The notes beneath the pieces were generated by a model. That model did no database searches, had not been told where the DNA came from, and worked only from the letters and a program-made list of their open reading frames with translations. Position numbers and translations under genes: made by a program. Shown piece after piece: positions 37,656 through 59,580 of a DNA stretch of 64,000 bases. The DNA lies in contig NC_133946.1 of NCBI RefSeq assembly GCF_031877795.1, positions 13,880,365 to 13,944,364 on the forward strand. Reading direction: 5' to 3'. The stretch's first letter is position 1; every line of letters begins with the position of its first letter. This stretch comes from Strix aluco. Taxonomy: Eukaryota > Chordata > Aves > Strigiformes > Strigidae.

Positions 37656-38563
37656 AATAAATACAAAATGCAAGTTTTAGGCCTTTTTTTTTTTTTTAAA
37701 GTACATTGAACAGGATATACATTAAGCCCCTATGTGAGTCCATCCCAAAAACTTGTTTGTTATCCTTTTCACTGTATTCATGAGTGAGAATAATAGAATG
37801 ATCCAACATGGAAAATGAAAAAAAAAAAATAACGCTCAATTAGTTTTGCTTAAAATACATCGTCACACCCATTTTGCACCTAGGAAGCACTGACTCACTG
37901 GGCTTCCCTGCCAGACGTCCCTAAAGAAGTCACTGTTAGTCCCAAACTTTGTGGCACTCTGAGTCCAAAGGGGCACCAGCTACCCCTCAGTCAGACCGTG
38001 CAGGAGCTGGAGGGACAAAACCCCAGCGAGACCGTTTATTCAGCAGCAGTGCAGAGACTGCACAGCTCAGGGGACCCATAACAGGAATTTTATGTGCTTC
38101 CCTCATTACATCAATTTAGGCCATTAGTGAGCTAAAAGTCCTTTGCTGCCCCATGGCCGGCTGATGGCTGTAAAGAAAGCAAGCGATGTAATTCAGTTCC
38201 AAACAAGCTGGGGTTTACTAAAGCAGAGAACTCAAACAACCAAAACACCAGCTGGTTGGCAGCTTCACGCTTCTTCAGCCTGCAATGTTTCTGGTAAACA
38301 CTCATAACCAGAAATGTCTTTTCAAGTTAAGTTTGAGACAATGACACAAAACATGCTGCATCCTATTTGTTCTGCAAGTATTTTGTAGTTTCGTAGGTAT
38401 TTTAGTCCTCTCAGTTCAACAGTTTCCAAGAGCACCACATTTACACATAGCAAGTGCGTGCTCACTCTGACAAATGGTCAAATACGTGATGGCACCTTGT
38501 TTTTTGAACAGTCGTTTGGTCAGATTAAAAAAGCCAAACCCACAGCAGATTCCAAGAAAGTGA

Positions 38564-38569
38564 TTTATT
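38564..38569 (-). terminator. PSMA1: PSMA1 proximal poly(A) signal
   Basis: AATAAA on the minus strand ~290 nt after the stop codon at 38854. This gives a short 3' UTR like the one I recall for mammalian PSMA1, so I take it as the main site. Confidence 0.65.
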
Positions 38570-38853
38570 TCCACTTGTCCTTACAAGTTAAAGACAGTAT
38601 GCTTTTCATTAAAAAACAGTATCATGTACTATTTAGAAAATGATTACACCTTTCTTGTCAAAGAAAACACACCCAGTTATGACCTCCTGTCTACCTTTTA
38701 AGGATAGGTGGGTTGGTTTCTTTCTTTTTTTAAGAGTAATCCTCAGAATGTATCAGCAGAAAACGCATATAGGTGAGGATAAAGTTACCAGCAAATGGAT
38801 AAACGTTCCTGTAAAATTAGACATACGTTAACACAGAGGAACTCATCCACCAA

Positions 38854-47530
<8,677 letters not shown>

Positions 47531-47635
47531 CCTCCTTCCCCCGACAGCGACGCGGGCTCCGGGGCAGCGAGGCGGGACCGCTCCGGCAGCGATCGCTCTG
47601 GACTAGAAGCGGCCAAGCAGCACGAGCCGCACCCC

Positions 47636-47642
47636 GAGTCAT
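47636..47642 (-). promoter_or_regulatory. ARE/MARE-like half site in PSMA1 promoter
   Basis: The minus strand reads ATGACTCGGGG. NFE2L1 (TCF11/Nrf1) drives proteasome genes through antioxidant elements RTGACnnnGC; this site matches RTGAC and the first base of the GC, but has G where C is expected. It is a candidate only. Confidence 0.25.
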
Positions 47643-47704
47643 CGATCGACCGCGCCCCGCCCCGTCCCTGGAGCGCGCGGTCCCGGGCGGGTCCCGCCCC
47701 AGCG

Positions 47705-47714
47705 GCGCATGCGC
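47705..47714. promoter_or_regulatory. NRF1 (nuclear respiratory factor 1) palindrome
   Basis: GCGCATGCGC followed by A fits the NRF1 consensus YGCGCAYGCGCR apart from the first base. It sits about 180 bp upstream of the PSMA1 start codon in the CpG island, a normal place for this housekeeping factor. Confidence 0.55.
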
Positions 47715-48159
47715 AGTCCTCCGGGAGCGCCGGGCGGCCCGAGCGGGCGGCGCCTGCAGCGGCCTCCCGAGCGCCGGCGGGCTCCGGCGGGCCTCGGCGC
47801 CGCGGGGAGGGAGCCCGGAGCCGCCGTGCCGGCCTCCCCCGGCACGCGGGGGCGCTGCGGACGCTGCCCTGTTCATGGGCCGCTTTCTGGCGCCGTCCCC
47901 CCTCAGTGCACAGAACCGGGCAGCTGCTCTGTGCGGAAGGTCCCGAGGGGCTCCCTTCAGCCTGCCTTGCCTGTGCTGCTTACGGTTCGGCTTCTCTTCC
48001 TCAGAACCATGCAGCACGTCTCTTAAGATTCCTGTGTGCAAATTTCATTGCTTGAGGAAAACTTGCATTGTGGAATTTGAAATGAATTTACTTTTCGTAC
48101 TAAAACTCAATGGTAGCCATCTTACTGGCTTTGAAAAAGCTGTAGCATTTTGAAAACGG

Positions 48160-51100
48160 CTAAAGATAAAGGCACGTAAAATAGGATTCATGTGCTATTA
48201 ATTGCCTTTTCTTTGAGAAAATTCCCTCTTTGTTCTTCATGTCCGCAGGATTCAAAGAGCATGGGAACAAACAATTGTTAACAGCCATTGTTACAAGTAT
48301 GTTTTAGGTTATATGAACCTTAGCTACAGATAGAAGTACGTATGGATAAACTCAATCGCAGTTACTCTTTAAAAAATGATTAAAAAAACCCCCACCGCTG
48401 CCAAGTTCATAAAAGCTGCTCCTAAAACAGCTGTGAGGATTTGTTCACTGAATTGTGAGTTTGTTGCACGGATGCACACAAATGCTCAGAAAGGTACTGT
48501 AGAACCATTAATACAAGGTTTGTACCGGTTTACCCCTCACTTATTTTTTCCACTCTGAGGCAAAATCTGTAGCTGCCGAGAAAGGGGTATCTCTGTGGAC
48601 TGCACATGTGTCGCACCGATCTTGTGTAGACAGTGAGCATACGAATGGGACCTCTTGCTTCAGGAGGCCACGAAGTCCAATCCTACCTGTTCTAAAACCA
48701 CTAGAAGAAGGTTTTAAAGCTGTATTTCAGCCGTTGCCCTTTTATCACAAGCATGCAGTTTATGAAGGGGTGTGCTTCCCAAAACTGCAGTGAAGTTTTC
48801 ATACAGTGTCCAGGATAACAACGCTTATGAGCTTAAGCAGTTCAGGGTAAAAAAAACAAATGAAGGCAGTTTGGTGAGACTAAAACAACAGCCACAGTTA
48901 ATCAGATGTAGCAGACTGGAAATCCTCTTATATTTCTGTTTTGGAAAAAAAAACAAACAACGGGTACAGGAAGTCTCTGAAATTATATAAAGCTAAATGA
49001 GAACCACTATTATGAATTATGTTAGAAAAATATTACTATGTCTTAATTACAGCTAAGATGTGATTAAATTTCTAAATGGGTCTTTTTGCTTTCAATGATA
49101 AAAAACTACAAGTGCTTAACAAAAATTAATTGCTTACAGGAGCTCTTATTTTGGACAATGTAAAATATTTTTATATAGCTGTAACTAAAAAGTGAGTTAA
49201 AAATGACTATGAGAACTCCTCTATAGGGTTGCATCACTCAAGCATTATGACAAAAGAGAATCAATTAATACTGTATTGATACGTTTTCATTTTTTAAACA
49301 AGTATCCAGCTGCTGAAGTCACAGCCATTAAAGTCAAACTAGTACTCTATCACCTTTTGACTGCTGCAGAACCAATGACACATTTCTCTTACCACTGGAG
49401 AATTTTCTCTTTTTCCCTGGAGAGGGCTACAGTGTTGTCTAAAACAAAAAAAATCTAAACAGACTGATTTAAATGATCTAACTTTGTTTGTTATTTTTAA
49501 GCTTTCCGATTAATAAAAAATCATTTGATCTGAAATAAGTTCTTTTCTTCAACATTACTTGATGTGCACTGAAACAGGATATATAAACATTTTAAGTGAG
49601 CTGAACAGCTTTCAAGTTTCACTGAACTTGCAGTAAATATTCGCGTAGTCTCTGCTATAATGCCATTCTGTAATAACTTCCTACAGTGATAAGAGACTCC
49701 CTAAGATCCGTTTACTCCACCTACAGTAACAGAACAATAGACAGATATTTCCTCTCTTTTGGCAAAATTGTTCATTTTGATAGAACACTAAACTATGCCA
49801 AGACTTTCTATTGTTCTGTATACATACAGCAAGTAATGTTAGGAACCACGATTTTAGTGATAAAAAGGCAAGATTTGTAAAAGCTTCACACAGAAAGTTG
49901 GTAAAAGCTGTATAAATGAAGAACTGCTGGAAGCTATATGAACTATTGTATAGGTTTATTAAATAACAAGTATTTTCCTGAGTAATCTTTTTTTCCTTTA
50001 TTACATGGATAGAAAAATATATTCAAAACCAAACTAACCAGATGTCCAGCTATTAAAAATTTATTCTAAAGCAAACTGATTCAGGTCATGTGAGAGCAGG
50101 AAGGGCTGCATGGAATGAAGCTCCAGCTGCTCTCCAGTGCTTCAGGCAGCACAACATATTCCCAGGGCAGCAGGACAAGAGGATGTCAGAGGCAGGAATA
50201 ATCTCTAGAAAGGGGAAATGCTCACTGTGGAAGGAAGTCATTCACTTCCTTCTGAATGCTCCTGCTTGCCCTTTAGGCTCAGTAAGAGCCCTCAATGGGC
50301 AGGGCTAAAGCCAGTGGGTTTGTCATGTATTTCTGATTAGATCTCAGTGCGCTGGTGTTAAAAAGCACCCAACCTATTCCCCATTGATGTATTTGAACCA
50401 AGAGGTTAATATTTAAATACAAAATAAGAGAAAGGAATGAACAAGGCAAAATCAAATACCTCTTTTTCAGATAACAAAGGCATCAAATCAGAAGAAAGCA
50501 TTCTGCGTATATTTTGCCCAAGTATGGCAGTTACTGAAATTAGTGAAGTTAGTGGTATGTCAGTCATACAAAGTTGTTAGAAAATTTGAATGAAGGCCTT
50601 AAATGAGAGTTTCAGTAAAATTTAAGCAATGCATAAGCATTATGTTGACCTCTGCACCCGAGAAAATGTCACCCTTGCTATATTTAATGGTGGCACAGTG
50701 TCCTGCACAAAATGATCTGCTTCATAGGAGATAAAAATCTGCATGACAAAAGGCTGCGCTAACAGACACAGTCGATAGACACAGCAGAAAAAACAGTGCT
50801 GAGTGACCAGGATGGTTAAACTGCTGTTTTCTCCAAGCCATGTTATGGGACACATCGATGAGGCAACATGGGACACAACTTCACACTGATTTTGTCTCTG
50901 CTGTATCTGATCCATTATTAACTACCTACAAAACTATCCCAATTATCCCAGGTATATCACAGGTATTAATTTTATAGTACTAAAAGCTAGAGGAAAGTGC
51001 ACCAAACGTTTTCTTTGGTAATAGTCCTAACACAACTATTGCATAATTCTGTAGAAGGTTTGAATTAATAGAAAAAGAGGATTAAGAAATACAAATTCAA

Positions 51101-54100
51101 TTGTAGAGAAAAAAGTGAATGACAAGCAGCAATCAACATACTACATGAAGAAATCACAAAAGACTACAGGACTGAAAAGTAAAACTAAAAGTATTTCTCA
51201 CATTAAACAATCTACTTATAAAACATCTATGTTAGCAGAAAATAGTATTTTCTCACTTTTAGTTTCACAGTTGGCAACTTGATAATCAGGATCACTTCAG
51301 AGAAATTAATACACAAATGTGTACATGCTCTACAAAAACATGTTCAGTGCTCAGTAACAGCTAAATTAAAGAACAGAACGTAACACATTACTATGCCACT
51401 GTCTAAATCCATACTGCATCTGACACCATTCAGACTTGAATGTTGGCTGTGATTCCTGTTTCCCACCTTAAAAGAATGTGGCAGTACTGAAGGCAGTGGG
51501 AAAAGCAAAAAGAATTATTCAAATTATGGAATAGCTTCATATAAAAAATGACAGTAAAGAGTAGAATTTTTCAGTTTAAGTAACAGATAAGCAAGGAAAG
51601 GTGATGAATGCTCGTCAAATCACAGCTGGCATGGAGATGCTTCTCTCTGCCCTCCTACACTGGTATTTGGTGTCATCAAAAGCAGCAGGTTCAAGCAAAG
51701 ACAAGGCGGTACGTCCTGAGCCGTGTTATACCTGTGCTGTGAAAGCCTTTGCACCTGAACACATTGTGGTCTTTTGGTTGTGTATTGAGAGAGCACCTGG
51801 ACGAATTCTCAGACAAAACCAACTTTTCAAGCCACCTTACAATACTGCCGATACAATGTCTGAACTAAGTGCAGCAGTGAAAAAAACAGCTAACCTAAAA
51901 CATGCATATAACAGCCTCAAGAGAAATTAGTGATACTATTTTGTCCTATGTTATGTTTCCAGTGTAGTTATAAACAGCATCTGACATCTGAGCGATGACA
52001 GGCATTGCTCTGCAGAGATTAATATACAGGAACTAAAAGGCAAGGTCATTATGCCTCCTCTTCTGCTGATTCACTGAGGAAACAACATTCCACCAAGTCC
52101 CCTTTTGGGATGCCACTCACCAGCAATCTACGTTAACCACTGTGTTGCTGTGTACTACACTCCCGTAGCTGCATGGAGTTTTTTTGGTGAAAGATTGGCT
52201 CCACTGGGGTAGGTGGTAACACACCCAGGGACTGCATGTTTTGTGCTACCTAGGCACAGCAGATTGCAAAAAAAAGAAAACTGTTGCGCCAGAGTAGGAG
52301 ACAGACTGAATGAAGGCAGCATCTTCATCCCCTTGGAGAAGGGGAAGGACGGGTCCCAGGGAGATCTCGGAGCCACTCCTGTCAGACAGACAAGTGGTTA
52401 CACACAAGTAGGAATGGGCATATTACTGTAACATTCAAATACCCTACTTTAATTTCTTTGGGCTGTATTTCACGACTCATGCAGTATAGCTTCCTGCACT
52501 AAGTAGCTGTTTATGTATAACAATAAAAGTGTTATCAATTAATCTCAATCTTCCTCAAATTGAAAAAAAAAAAATCCATTGCTTAGTATCTAGCAATTGT
52601 TGGGAGTTTGACTGCTACTATTGGGGGAAAAGAAGTGGTCAATATTGGCTGCAGGAGACTTGAAGGTACTATTTGTGCTAAAGAGAAGGATGAAGTAAAG
52701 CTTGTTAGCCAAGCAAAAGTCAGACTTTTCCTAGAATAGGTAACAAAAAGTGAACTGCATTAGGCAAGTAACTCTCAAACGTTTATAACAATGCTATCCC
52801 TATTTAAGTGAAATGTGTGACCCTATAAGAAACTAAGGACAGCAAAATCCTGAGAAAAATAATTTAATTTGACAGTTAGCTGCCTTTTTTGTATTATATG
52901 GTGAATGTCCATTTGTTGATCAATCATCTAGGCCAACATGAGAGGGGGTGGATACCTTCTTCTGGAACACAGTACAGGACTTTCTTAAAAATTATAGTCA
53001 AGGGACTGAACTACAGAAGAGAGATCTTAAAACAGTGTTCTTCCTTCCCTCGTTAAAAGACAAAAAACCCCAAAACACCAAAAAATTGTCCTCTTGTCTG
53101 CTGTAGTCTACAAATCCTGGAGGGCAGAAATGGCAATCACATTTGTTTCAGAAGACCCTTCAATTTCATGTGCTGTATTTAGTTGGACTACATTTACACC
53201 TAATTGAGTCTCAAATCACCATGGTTGATAATCACTTCACATTAAGTGCCTCTTACACTTCTCAGGTCAACGATTTGTGTCTTTTGATTTTAATGCCACA
53301 AACCTGGATCTTAATCTCTAAAACAAAACTGGGTTTAAATAATGACCCAAACACCCTTATTCCAGACTGTTATACATACAAACATTTCAGCTTCATGTAC
53401 ATGGGTTGGTTTCATCAAAATAAGATTACTTAAAATTAGATTAAATTGGATATTGTCATAATACAGTCAAGACTGAATATTTTGGCTAAGTTTTTTTTGA
53501 GAACTGCCTTACTCTCTCAACAATGTGCACAGTCCATATTTAGATTTAATGCAGGTAATAAATTTACTTCATTAATAGATATTTTGATGTGAAAAGACTA
53601 CTTAATTGTAAGCATGTCATATTTGATGACATTTTCATCAAGGTTAAGACTGAGGGCAAAAATTTGACAGCTGCTATAAATGTACATACTTGTCTTTAGG
53701 ATCATTTAAAGATGATCTCAGAAGTGCTTGCAAAGGAAAAAATCTATCATTTGTATTCAGTACTGTAAATAGGAAGAAATACCTTGTCTCTATAAATGAT
53801 GCTAAACTCCTTTCCTATTCTTTGTGAGTTCTCTCTCAGTAGAGGTGCAGACATTTCTTTCTCTATAACAGCCTTGTATTCATGTTGCCAAAGGCATTTT
53901 TTGACATTTTTTGAACTACTGACCAAATTTAAACACCAGAATATTTTGTCATGAAAAATGTTAACTACACAAATTTTAAAAGTCTATTCCTAATTTTTTA
54001 AATCCATAGCTCTTGTGAACTGACATCATTTGTCCTTTTCAGGACAGGCCTTCAGGGCAACTAACCTTGTTTGATCATCAAAGCTGGCTGGGAAAGACCA

Positions 54101-55640
54101 GGCAATGCTGAAAGCAGGCTAAAATAATCCCTGTGGAAAAAGAACTGCAGAGAAGAGTCTGGCTCTTTCTGTCCAGTCCTGGAACAAACAAGGGCACAAG
54201 GTTCAACACAGTAGAGCTGTTGTAGCACATCCTGGTCATGGAAATAGTTTTTATTTGTAAGTTCTTGTTTGAGTAAAATAAAAATATATTTGGAGAGAAA
54301 TTCACATGGATATTATTGCTAGTTATTTCTTGGACCTGAAATTTATTTCTTTGTTCTAAGTGAGGAAGGGTTTCTGTATAATATACATTAATTATACAAG
54401 AAAAATATATTTTGAGCTGTAAATTGCTTGTTAGCCTAGAAGTTATAATTTAAACAGTGTATATAGTATTGTCTGAGTCATCAAAAGATAACTGAAGAAC
54501 TATTATCATGATTTATGGGAGTATTATGAAATATATTATTCGAATTCTATTAAAATCTATTAAGCTTTTTATTTCAATAAAAAAGAATGGCAGCTTTTAT
54601 CTTAAGGTTCTGAGGATAAAAGATCAATTTCTGTGTGCATATAGCTGCATAAACTCTTTCAAATATATTAATTGCTACTGTTGATTCATATTGTTGGAAT
54701 TATTTTTGACTGAGAATAACTGAATCAAAACCAAAGCACCATCAAACATTCAGCAGCAGATAGGTAACATTTTGAGACAGACATCTATGAATGATGCACA
54801 AGTACATGAATGAATATGATATCAGTTATATTAGCAATGACATTTTTCAAAATTTCTACCTATGAGAGAATCAAGTATAATTGTCAGCACAGATTGGAAA
54901 TATCAGATAGAGTGATACAGAAATAAAGCCTTTGTAATCCATGAGACCACTAATGGATCCCATTTCCTTATGACAGACATTACTGTCATATTAAACTAAT
55001 GGCTAGACAAAGTATTACCTTCTTAGTTATGCATTTATATTCCATAAATATTTTACGATGAGTACTTATAGGTAGATCACACAATAAAATGTTCAGAATG
55101 TTTTTGCCACATCTATTATTGCCAAAAGTTTCTGCCTGAAAAATGGAAATACATTCACATACAGAAAGAAATTTGCCAGAGGCTATTAAACTAAGTACCT
55201 AAAGAAAAAAAAAAAAAAAAAAAAAAAAGAAAAGAAAAGAGAGAGTGAAGATCCTAGGAATGACTTACTATTCCTGGCAAGACATTAAGGATTTCTGTGA
55301 CACTTCTCTTCACGGCATTTTCAAGTTCTATGGGACTGTTAAAGTTATTGTAATAGTCAGTTACTATTTAGGCAAGAATTTGGATATTTGTGGATTATGC
55401 TTTTCAAAAAGCGACTCAGCCCATTCTTAGTACAGATTCAGTTTTTCATTAGGAAAGACTACAATACAGAATTAATATGCAGGAAAAAATAGATGTTTGA
55501 GTAAGTTTTAGTCTTAAAAAGTCTTGCTGTCATCAGCCAGGGTTTTTTTGCTGTTTGCCAAGCTCCTAATTTTGCTACAGAGGTTTTAACAGCTTTGCCG
55601 TCATGCATATCCGTGTTTTCATAGTACAAATTTTATTTGG
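48160..55640. other. Intergenic DNA upstream of PSMA1
   Basis: AT-rich sequence with no exon I can support. Open frames such as + 51601-51930 lack any family resemblance. By synteny PDE3B would lie further right, and none of its exons is seen. A long PSMA1 isoform with a distant upstream first exon is known in human; I searched for an equivalent MQLSKVK-type exon and did not find one. Confidence 0.6.
55205..55252. repeat. Poly(A) run followed by (AAAAG)n/(AG)n
   Basis: Twenty-four A (55205-55228), then AAAAG and AG repeats. It looks like a retroposon tail, but the sequence before it matches no element I recognise. Confidence 0.75.
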
Positions 55641-55958
55641 CGCTGCCATCTTTATTGTATATATTCCTAAACTAACAACAATGCAAGCAGAAATCTAAGC
55701 CTGTCCTGACAAATGCGAGAGAGCTTCTGGCAGCAGAGTGTCCATTGTCTGCAATCGTTCTGACAGATCACTGAGCTCAGACAGTGCATCATACATGCTT
55801 AAATTATGAACAAATTCCATTGATGTAAGGATAATTCTAAATCCAGAGTATTTGGCGCAACCCTTGGCTTCTAAGCCTGGTCCATGGAAGGATTCAGTGA
55901 TGGGCCTGAAAGGCTCTAAATTAATTCCAGATCGCCTCAGTATAACCCTGCCTTGAAA
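55632..55958 (-). pseudogene. hAT-transposase-like open frame with adjacent poly(A) signals
   Basis: An 87-codon stretch without stops runs on the minus strand from 55958 to a TAG at 55695-55697; it is not bounded by an ATG at its start. The peptide reads like the middle of the hAT-derived proteins of the KIAA1586/ZMYM/GTF2IRD2 kind: KYSGFR, then FVHNLSMYDALSELSDLSER. In that family a motif of the form (F)xxDLxxMxDALxELxxLSxxLQ is typical. Upstream is a plausible acceptor (ACTAGCTAG). AATAAA signals lie 39-60 nt after the stop (55651-55656 and 55632-55637). It could be a decayed DNA-transposon piece, a retrocopy end, or the last exon of a domesticated gene. The surrounding DNA is much more AT-rich. 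Confidence 0.5.
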
Positions 55959-55959
55959 C

Positions 55960-58260
55960 TAGCTAGTGAATATCTAAAAATTTCTGCAGTAGTTATTAGC
56001 ATATCATTATATAGTCTACACATCTACACATCTGTTTTTGATTTTAAGAAGTATATATCAAATAAATTTGTGACTACAGATGTCTCATTCACAACACATT
56101 CTGTGGCACCAAAATATTTTTAAGCTGTGTTTATCACATCATTAAACGAATAGGAACAATAATTCTTCAGACAAAAAGTATTACCAAATGAAAGATTTCA
56201 TACTTTGAATGGGGAAATTTAAAATTTAAAAAAAAGAATAGAGAGATCATGAAATCAGAAGACTATCTTTGCATTTGTACAGACCCTTTCAACTGTCTTA
56301 TAATAATTAATAAAAAAAGGAAGATATTTTCCTGGTTGGAAATTGAATACATACCTTGGGATTTTGAACAGTGACCAGTAATAGAGACTATTATTTTTTT
56401 GTTATGCAACTTGAAATGCATTAAGGCAAAACAATTACCAAAAGGCCCTGGGTACCTCCTTGTTTCATAGTGAGCAGCGAATATGCATGGATTTGTATTT
56501 CTTTTTAATATTGTGCAAAATAACATAGATGAAAGTTACAAAAAACCCCTCTCAAACAGAATGCTCCTTTTATCAAATTCTGTATTCTCACTATTAACTT
56601 TACATAATACTCAGCACACGTTATTTAGATTAGTTGCAGACAAAAATAGTCTTCTTACCACTAAAGCAGAATATTAAGTTAATCTGTTTAGGATCTTATG
56701 CAAAAACCACTTATACAATGTAATCTGAAATACGCCCTGATACTTCTTCCTTTGCAGTAATTACAAATCTTCACCCAGGTATACGCTTTCATAACGTAGC
56801 TTTCTACTGAAGTGATATCAATATATATTTCTAATGCGAATCAGACTCATTAAACATTTCTTCAGAATATATTGAACTTGAGTTTTAAAATCCAGTTTCT
56901 AAATTACAATCTTTACATCATTATCAATGACTTTTTAATGACTTTAGTATAGCCAGTTTTACTTAGATCTTGAACATGTAGTTGGTACTGTCAATTTTAA
57001 ATCAGATTAAGAAAGTATATAAAATAGTTTATTTCTGCTTTTATTGAAAACTGGTGGGTATGTGTGTATATCTCCAAATTTCATATCATAGCATTTGCCT
57101 TGTGAATTTAAAGGAGTAATCTAGATCCTGGGTATCACCCTGCAGCAACGTATTTCTGAATGGTCTTCTGGGTTTTGGCCCAAATCTGATTAGCCACGAA
57201 GAAGGAAAGAAATTTTAAAATATAACAGGAATTGAGAGAATAACAACTTTATTATGTACGTTTGTATTTTTATAAAAGGTTTTAATAATACACCGTTGTG
57301 CACCTGAAGCATACAAGTAAATGATAGCAGTACTTCATTGCTTAGGAGTGGTTTACCTCTCCTTTAAGAGACTTTCAAGCATTGGTGTCAAATCGACCAA
57401 CTTTCTTTGGTTTCTAGCCAGGGATGAACTCATTATACAATCACTTCTACAAAGTGAAGTGAATGTGAATTTCACAGAATGTTTCTCAGCTCAGGAAATG
57501 CCATTTCTTAAGCTGCACTGCTGTATGTATGCATATCACCATTTTAAGGTCTTTTCTTTAAACAGTTGCTAACCGTTTTAATACATATCTAGCTTTGCAT
57601 GTGTTCTTTTTCCATACTTTTTCTTTCTTAATGTATACCTCTTTCCAAGATTAGCATAAGTTATGAAGGACCTGTGATGAACATTCACAAGCACTTCAAA
57701 GCTCAAGTACCATTTCTGACCACTCAAATAAGTATTCAGAAACAACTATGATATTCAGATCCTACTTGAAAACTAGTACATAAAGGAGAAAAAAATACTA
57801 ACAAATCCTTCAAGATACAATTACTGTAGTATCAGCAAAAACCAAGAAGCCACCAGCCTGGAAGTGCAGTGCTGAAACAGCTGTCAAATAGGCTCAGCTG
57901 ATAGGCTGGCTTAATTGCCAGCACCATCCAGGAAATAGAATTCCAGACAATGAGGCCAAGGAAAGGAAAATTGGCTTTTCTGTGTATCACATGGCAAATT
58001 AAGTCTACTTGGCCAAATAAATTTGCCTTTTATTTGTTCTTCTATTAATCAGGTATTTCTCTGAAGGGGAAAAAAAAAAGTCTCTGGGCATTTAAAAAAA
58101 AAAGGACTTCAATAATGAAGTTGAACAGAGAAGTTCAACAGAAAAGTTGAAATTATGTCACATCTGCCTTACGTTCATCCTTAGCTATCAGAACGATAGC
58201 TATTTTATCTTTCAAAACAATGCTGAAGATTAGAAAACACATCCATGGTTGACATGAATT
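55960..58260. other. Intergenic AT-rich DNA
   Basis: No exon, CpG island or recognisable transposon was seen. Small open frames (for example + 57321-57572) show no family features. Confidence 0.6.
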
Positions 58261-59025
58261 CATCTGTCTCCTTTAACAGTTGATTACAAAAGGGTCTGGA
58301 AGACACTCTGGAGTAAAAAAGATGGCGTTTCCTATTCACGTCCATGGGAAGAATAGGTCTTGGTTAACCACATTCTTGTAGAAAAGTCTCCAGAACATTG
58401 TCATGGACTTCCTGCTTGTGATATGGATGCTTGAAATGACCCAGTCTGTTTTCCAGCTCATTCAAGAACCCAGGCCAATTGCTAGCAGAAATGTCTGATA
58501 CCTGATATACTATACGTCCGGGGAGGACAGCATACCTCCTTCTGAACTCAAGTCACGCAAGGACAACTTCTAGCCAAAAAAGCAAGCATCTGTTACAAAG
58601 ACGAGAAGAACATTCTAATAATAATGTTGCTCAGACTCAGCCACAAGAAGTCTATACTTCAAAAAAGGTTAAAACTTCACTAAACAACCAGTAGAAGAGT
58701 AAGCTATTTCCTACCACTTCCGCTTGCTTCTGGTACGATGTTCCAGCTCACACACCTTTGTGGTCCATGCTGCTCCTTTGGAAGGGATGCTAAAGAATCT
58801 CTTTCTTTATAATTGTTTTATTCTCCCTGGAAACACAGAAGCCAAGAAAATTGCCTAAGAAATAAGGAGTAGGTGAAAGCCCAGACTGCTGCCCCAGCTG
58901 CGTCAAGTGAGGCTTGCAGGATTGTTCTAGATGACATATGACCCTTAATAATTGGAGTGTCAAACTTCTGGCAAAAATCTTTGGGCAGTAATCTGATAAA
59001 GGTCACCAGATGGTCAAAGATCTTG

Positions 59026-59030
59026 TGGAT
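59026..59030. repeat. Left copy of LTR target-site duplication (TGGAT)
   Basis: TGGAT directly precedes the LTR and is repeated exactly at 59581-59585 directly after it. Confidence 0.85.
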
Positions 59031-59580
59031 TGTTGTGGTTTAACCCAGCAGGCAGCTAAACACCACACAGCCGTTCGCTCACTTCCCCACAGTGGGATGG
59101 GGGAGATAATTGGAAAAAAGGTGAAACTTGTGGGTTGAGATAAAAACCGTTTAATAAGACAGAAAAGGAATGAAAAATAATAATAATGATAAAAGAATAT
59201 ACAAAACAAGTGATGCACAGTGCAATTGCTCACCACTCACTGACTGATGCCCAGCTAGTCCCTGAGCAGCGGGCTGCCACCCCCCAGCCAATTTCCCCTA
59301 GTTTTATTGTTCAACATGACACCATATGGTGTGGGATATCTCTCTGGTCAGTCAGGGCCGGCTGTCCCAGCTGTGTCCCTGCCCAACTCCTTGTGCACCC
59401 CCAGCCTGCTCGCTGGCAGGGCAGTATGAGAAGCTGAAAAGTCCATGACTTAGTGTAAGCACTGCTCAGCAACTAAAACATCAGTGTGTTATCAATATTA
59501 TTCTCATGCTAAATCCAAAACACAGCACTGTACCAGCTACTAAGAAGAAAATTAACACTATCCTAGCCGAAACCAGGACA
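59031..59580 (-). mobile_element. Solo ERV LTR with 5-bp target-site duplication
   Basis: A 550-bp LTR bounded by TG...CA, of the family common in neoavian genomes. On the minus strand it opens TGTCCTGGTTTCGGCT and on the plus strand TGTTGTGGTTTAACCC. The flanks are TGGAT on both sides (59026-59030 and 59581-59585), a 5-bp duplication as made by ERVL-type elements. No internal region or second LTR is present, so it is a solo LTR left by recombination between two LTRs. I infer minus orientation from memory of the family consensus. Clean ends and an exact duplication suggest moderate age, younger than the fossil it interrupts. Confidence 0.9.

Noticed and set aside
51601-51930. 109-codon plus-strand open frame
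   Set aside because: No family resemblance and no promoter or 3'-end context; probably chance. It would need transcript evidence.
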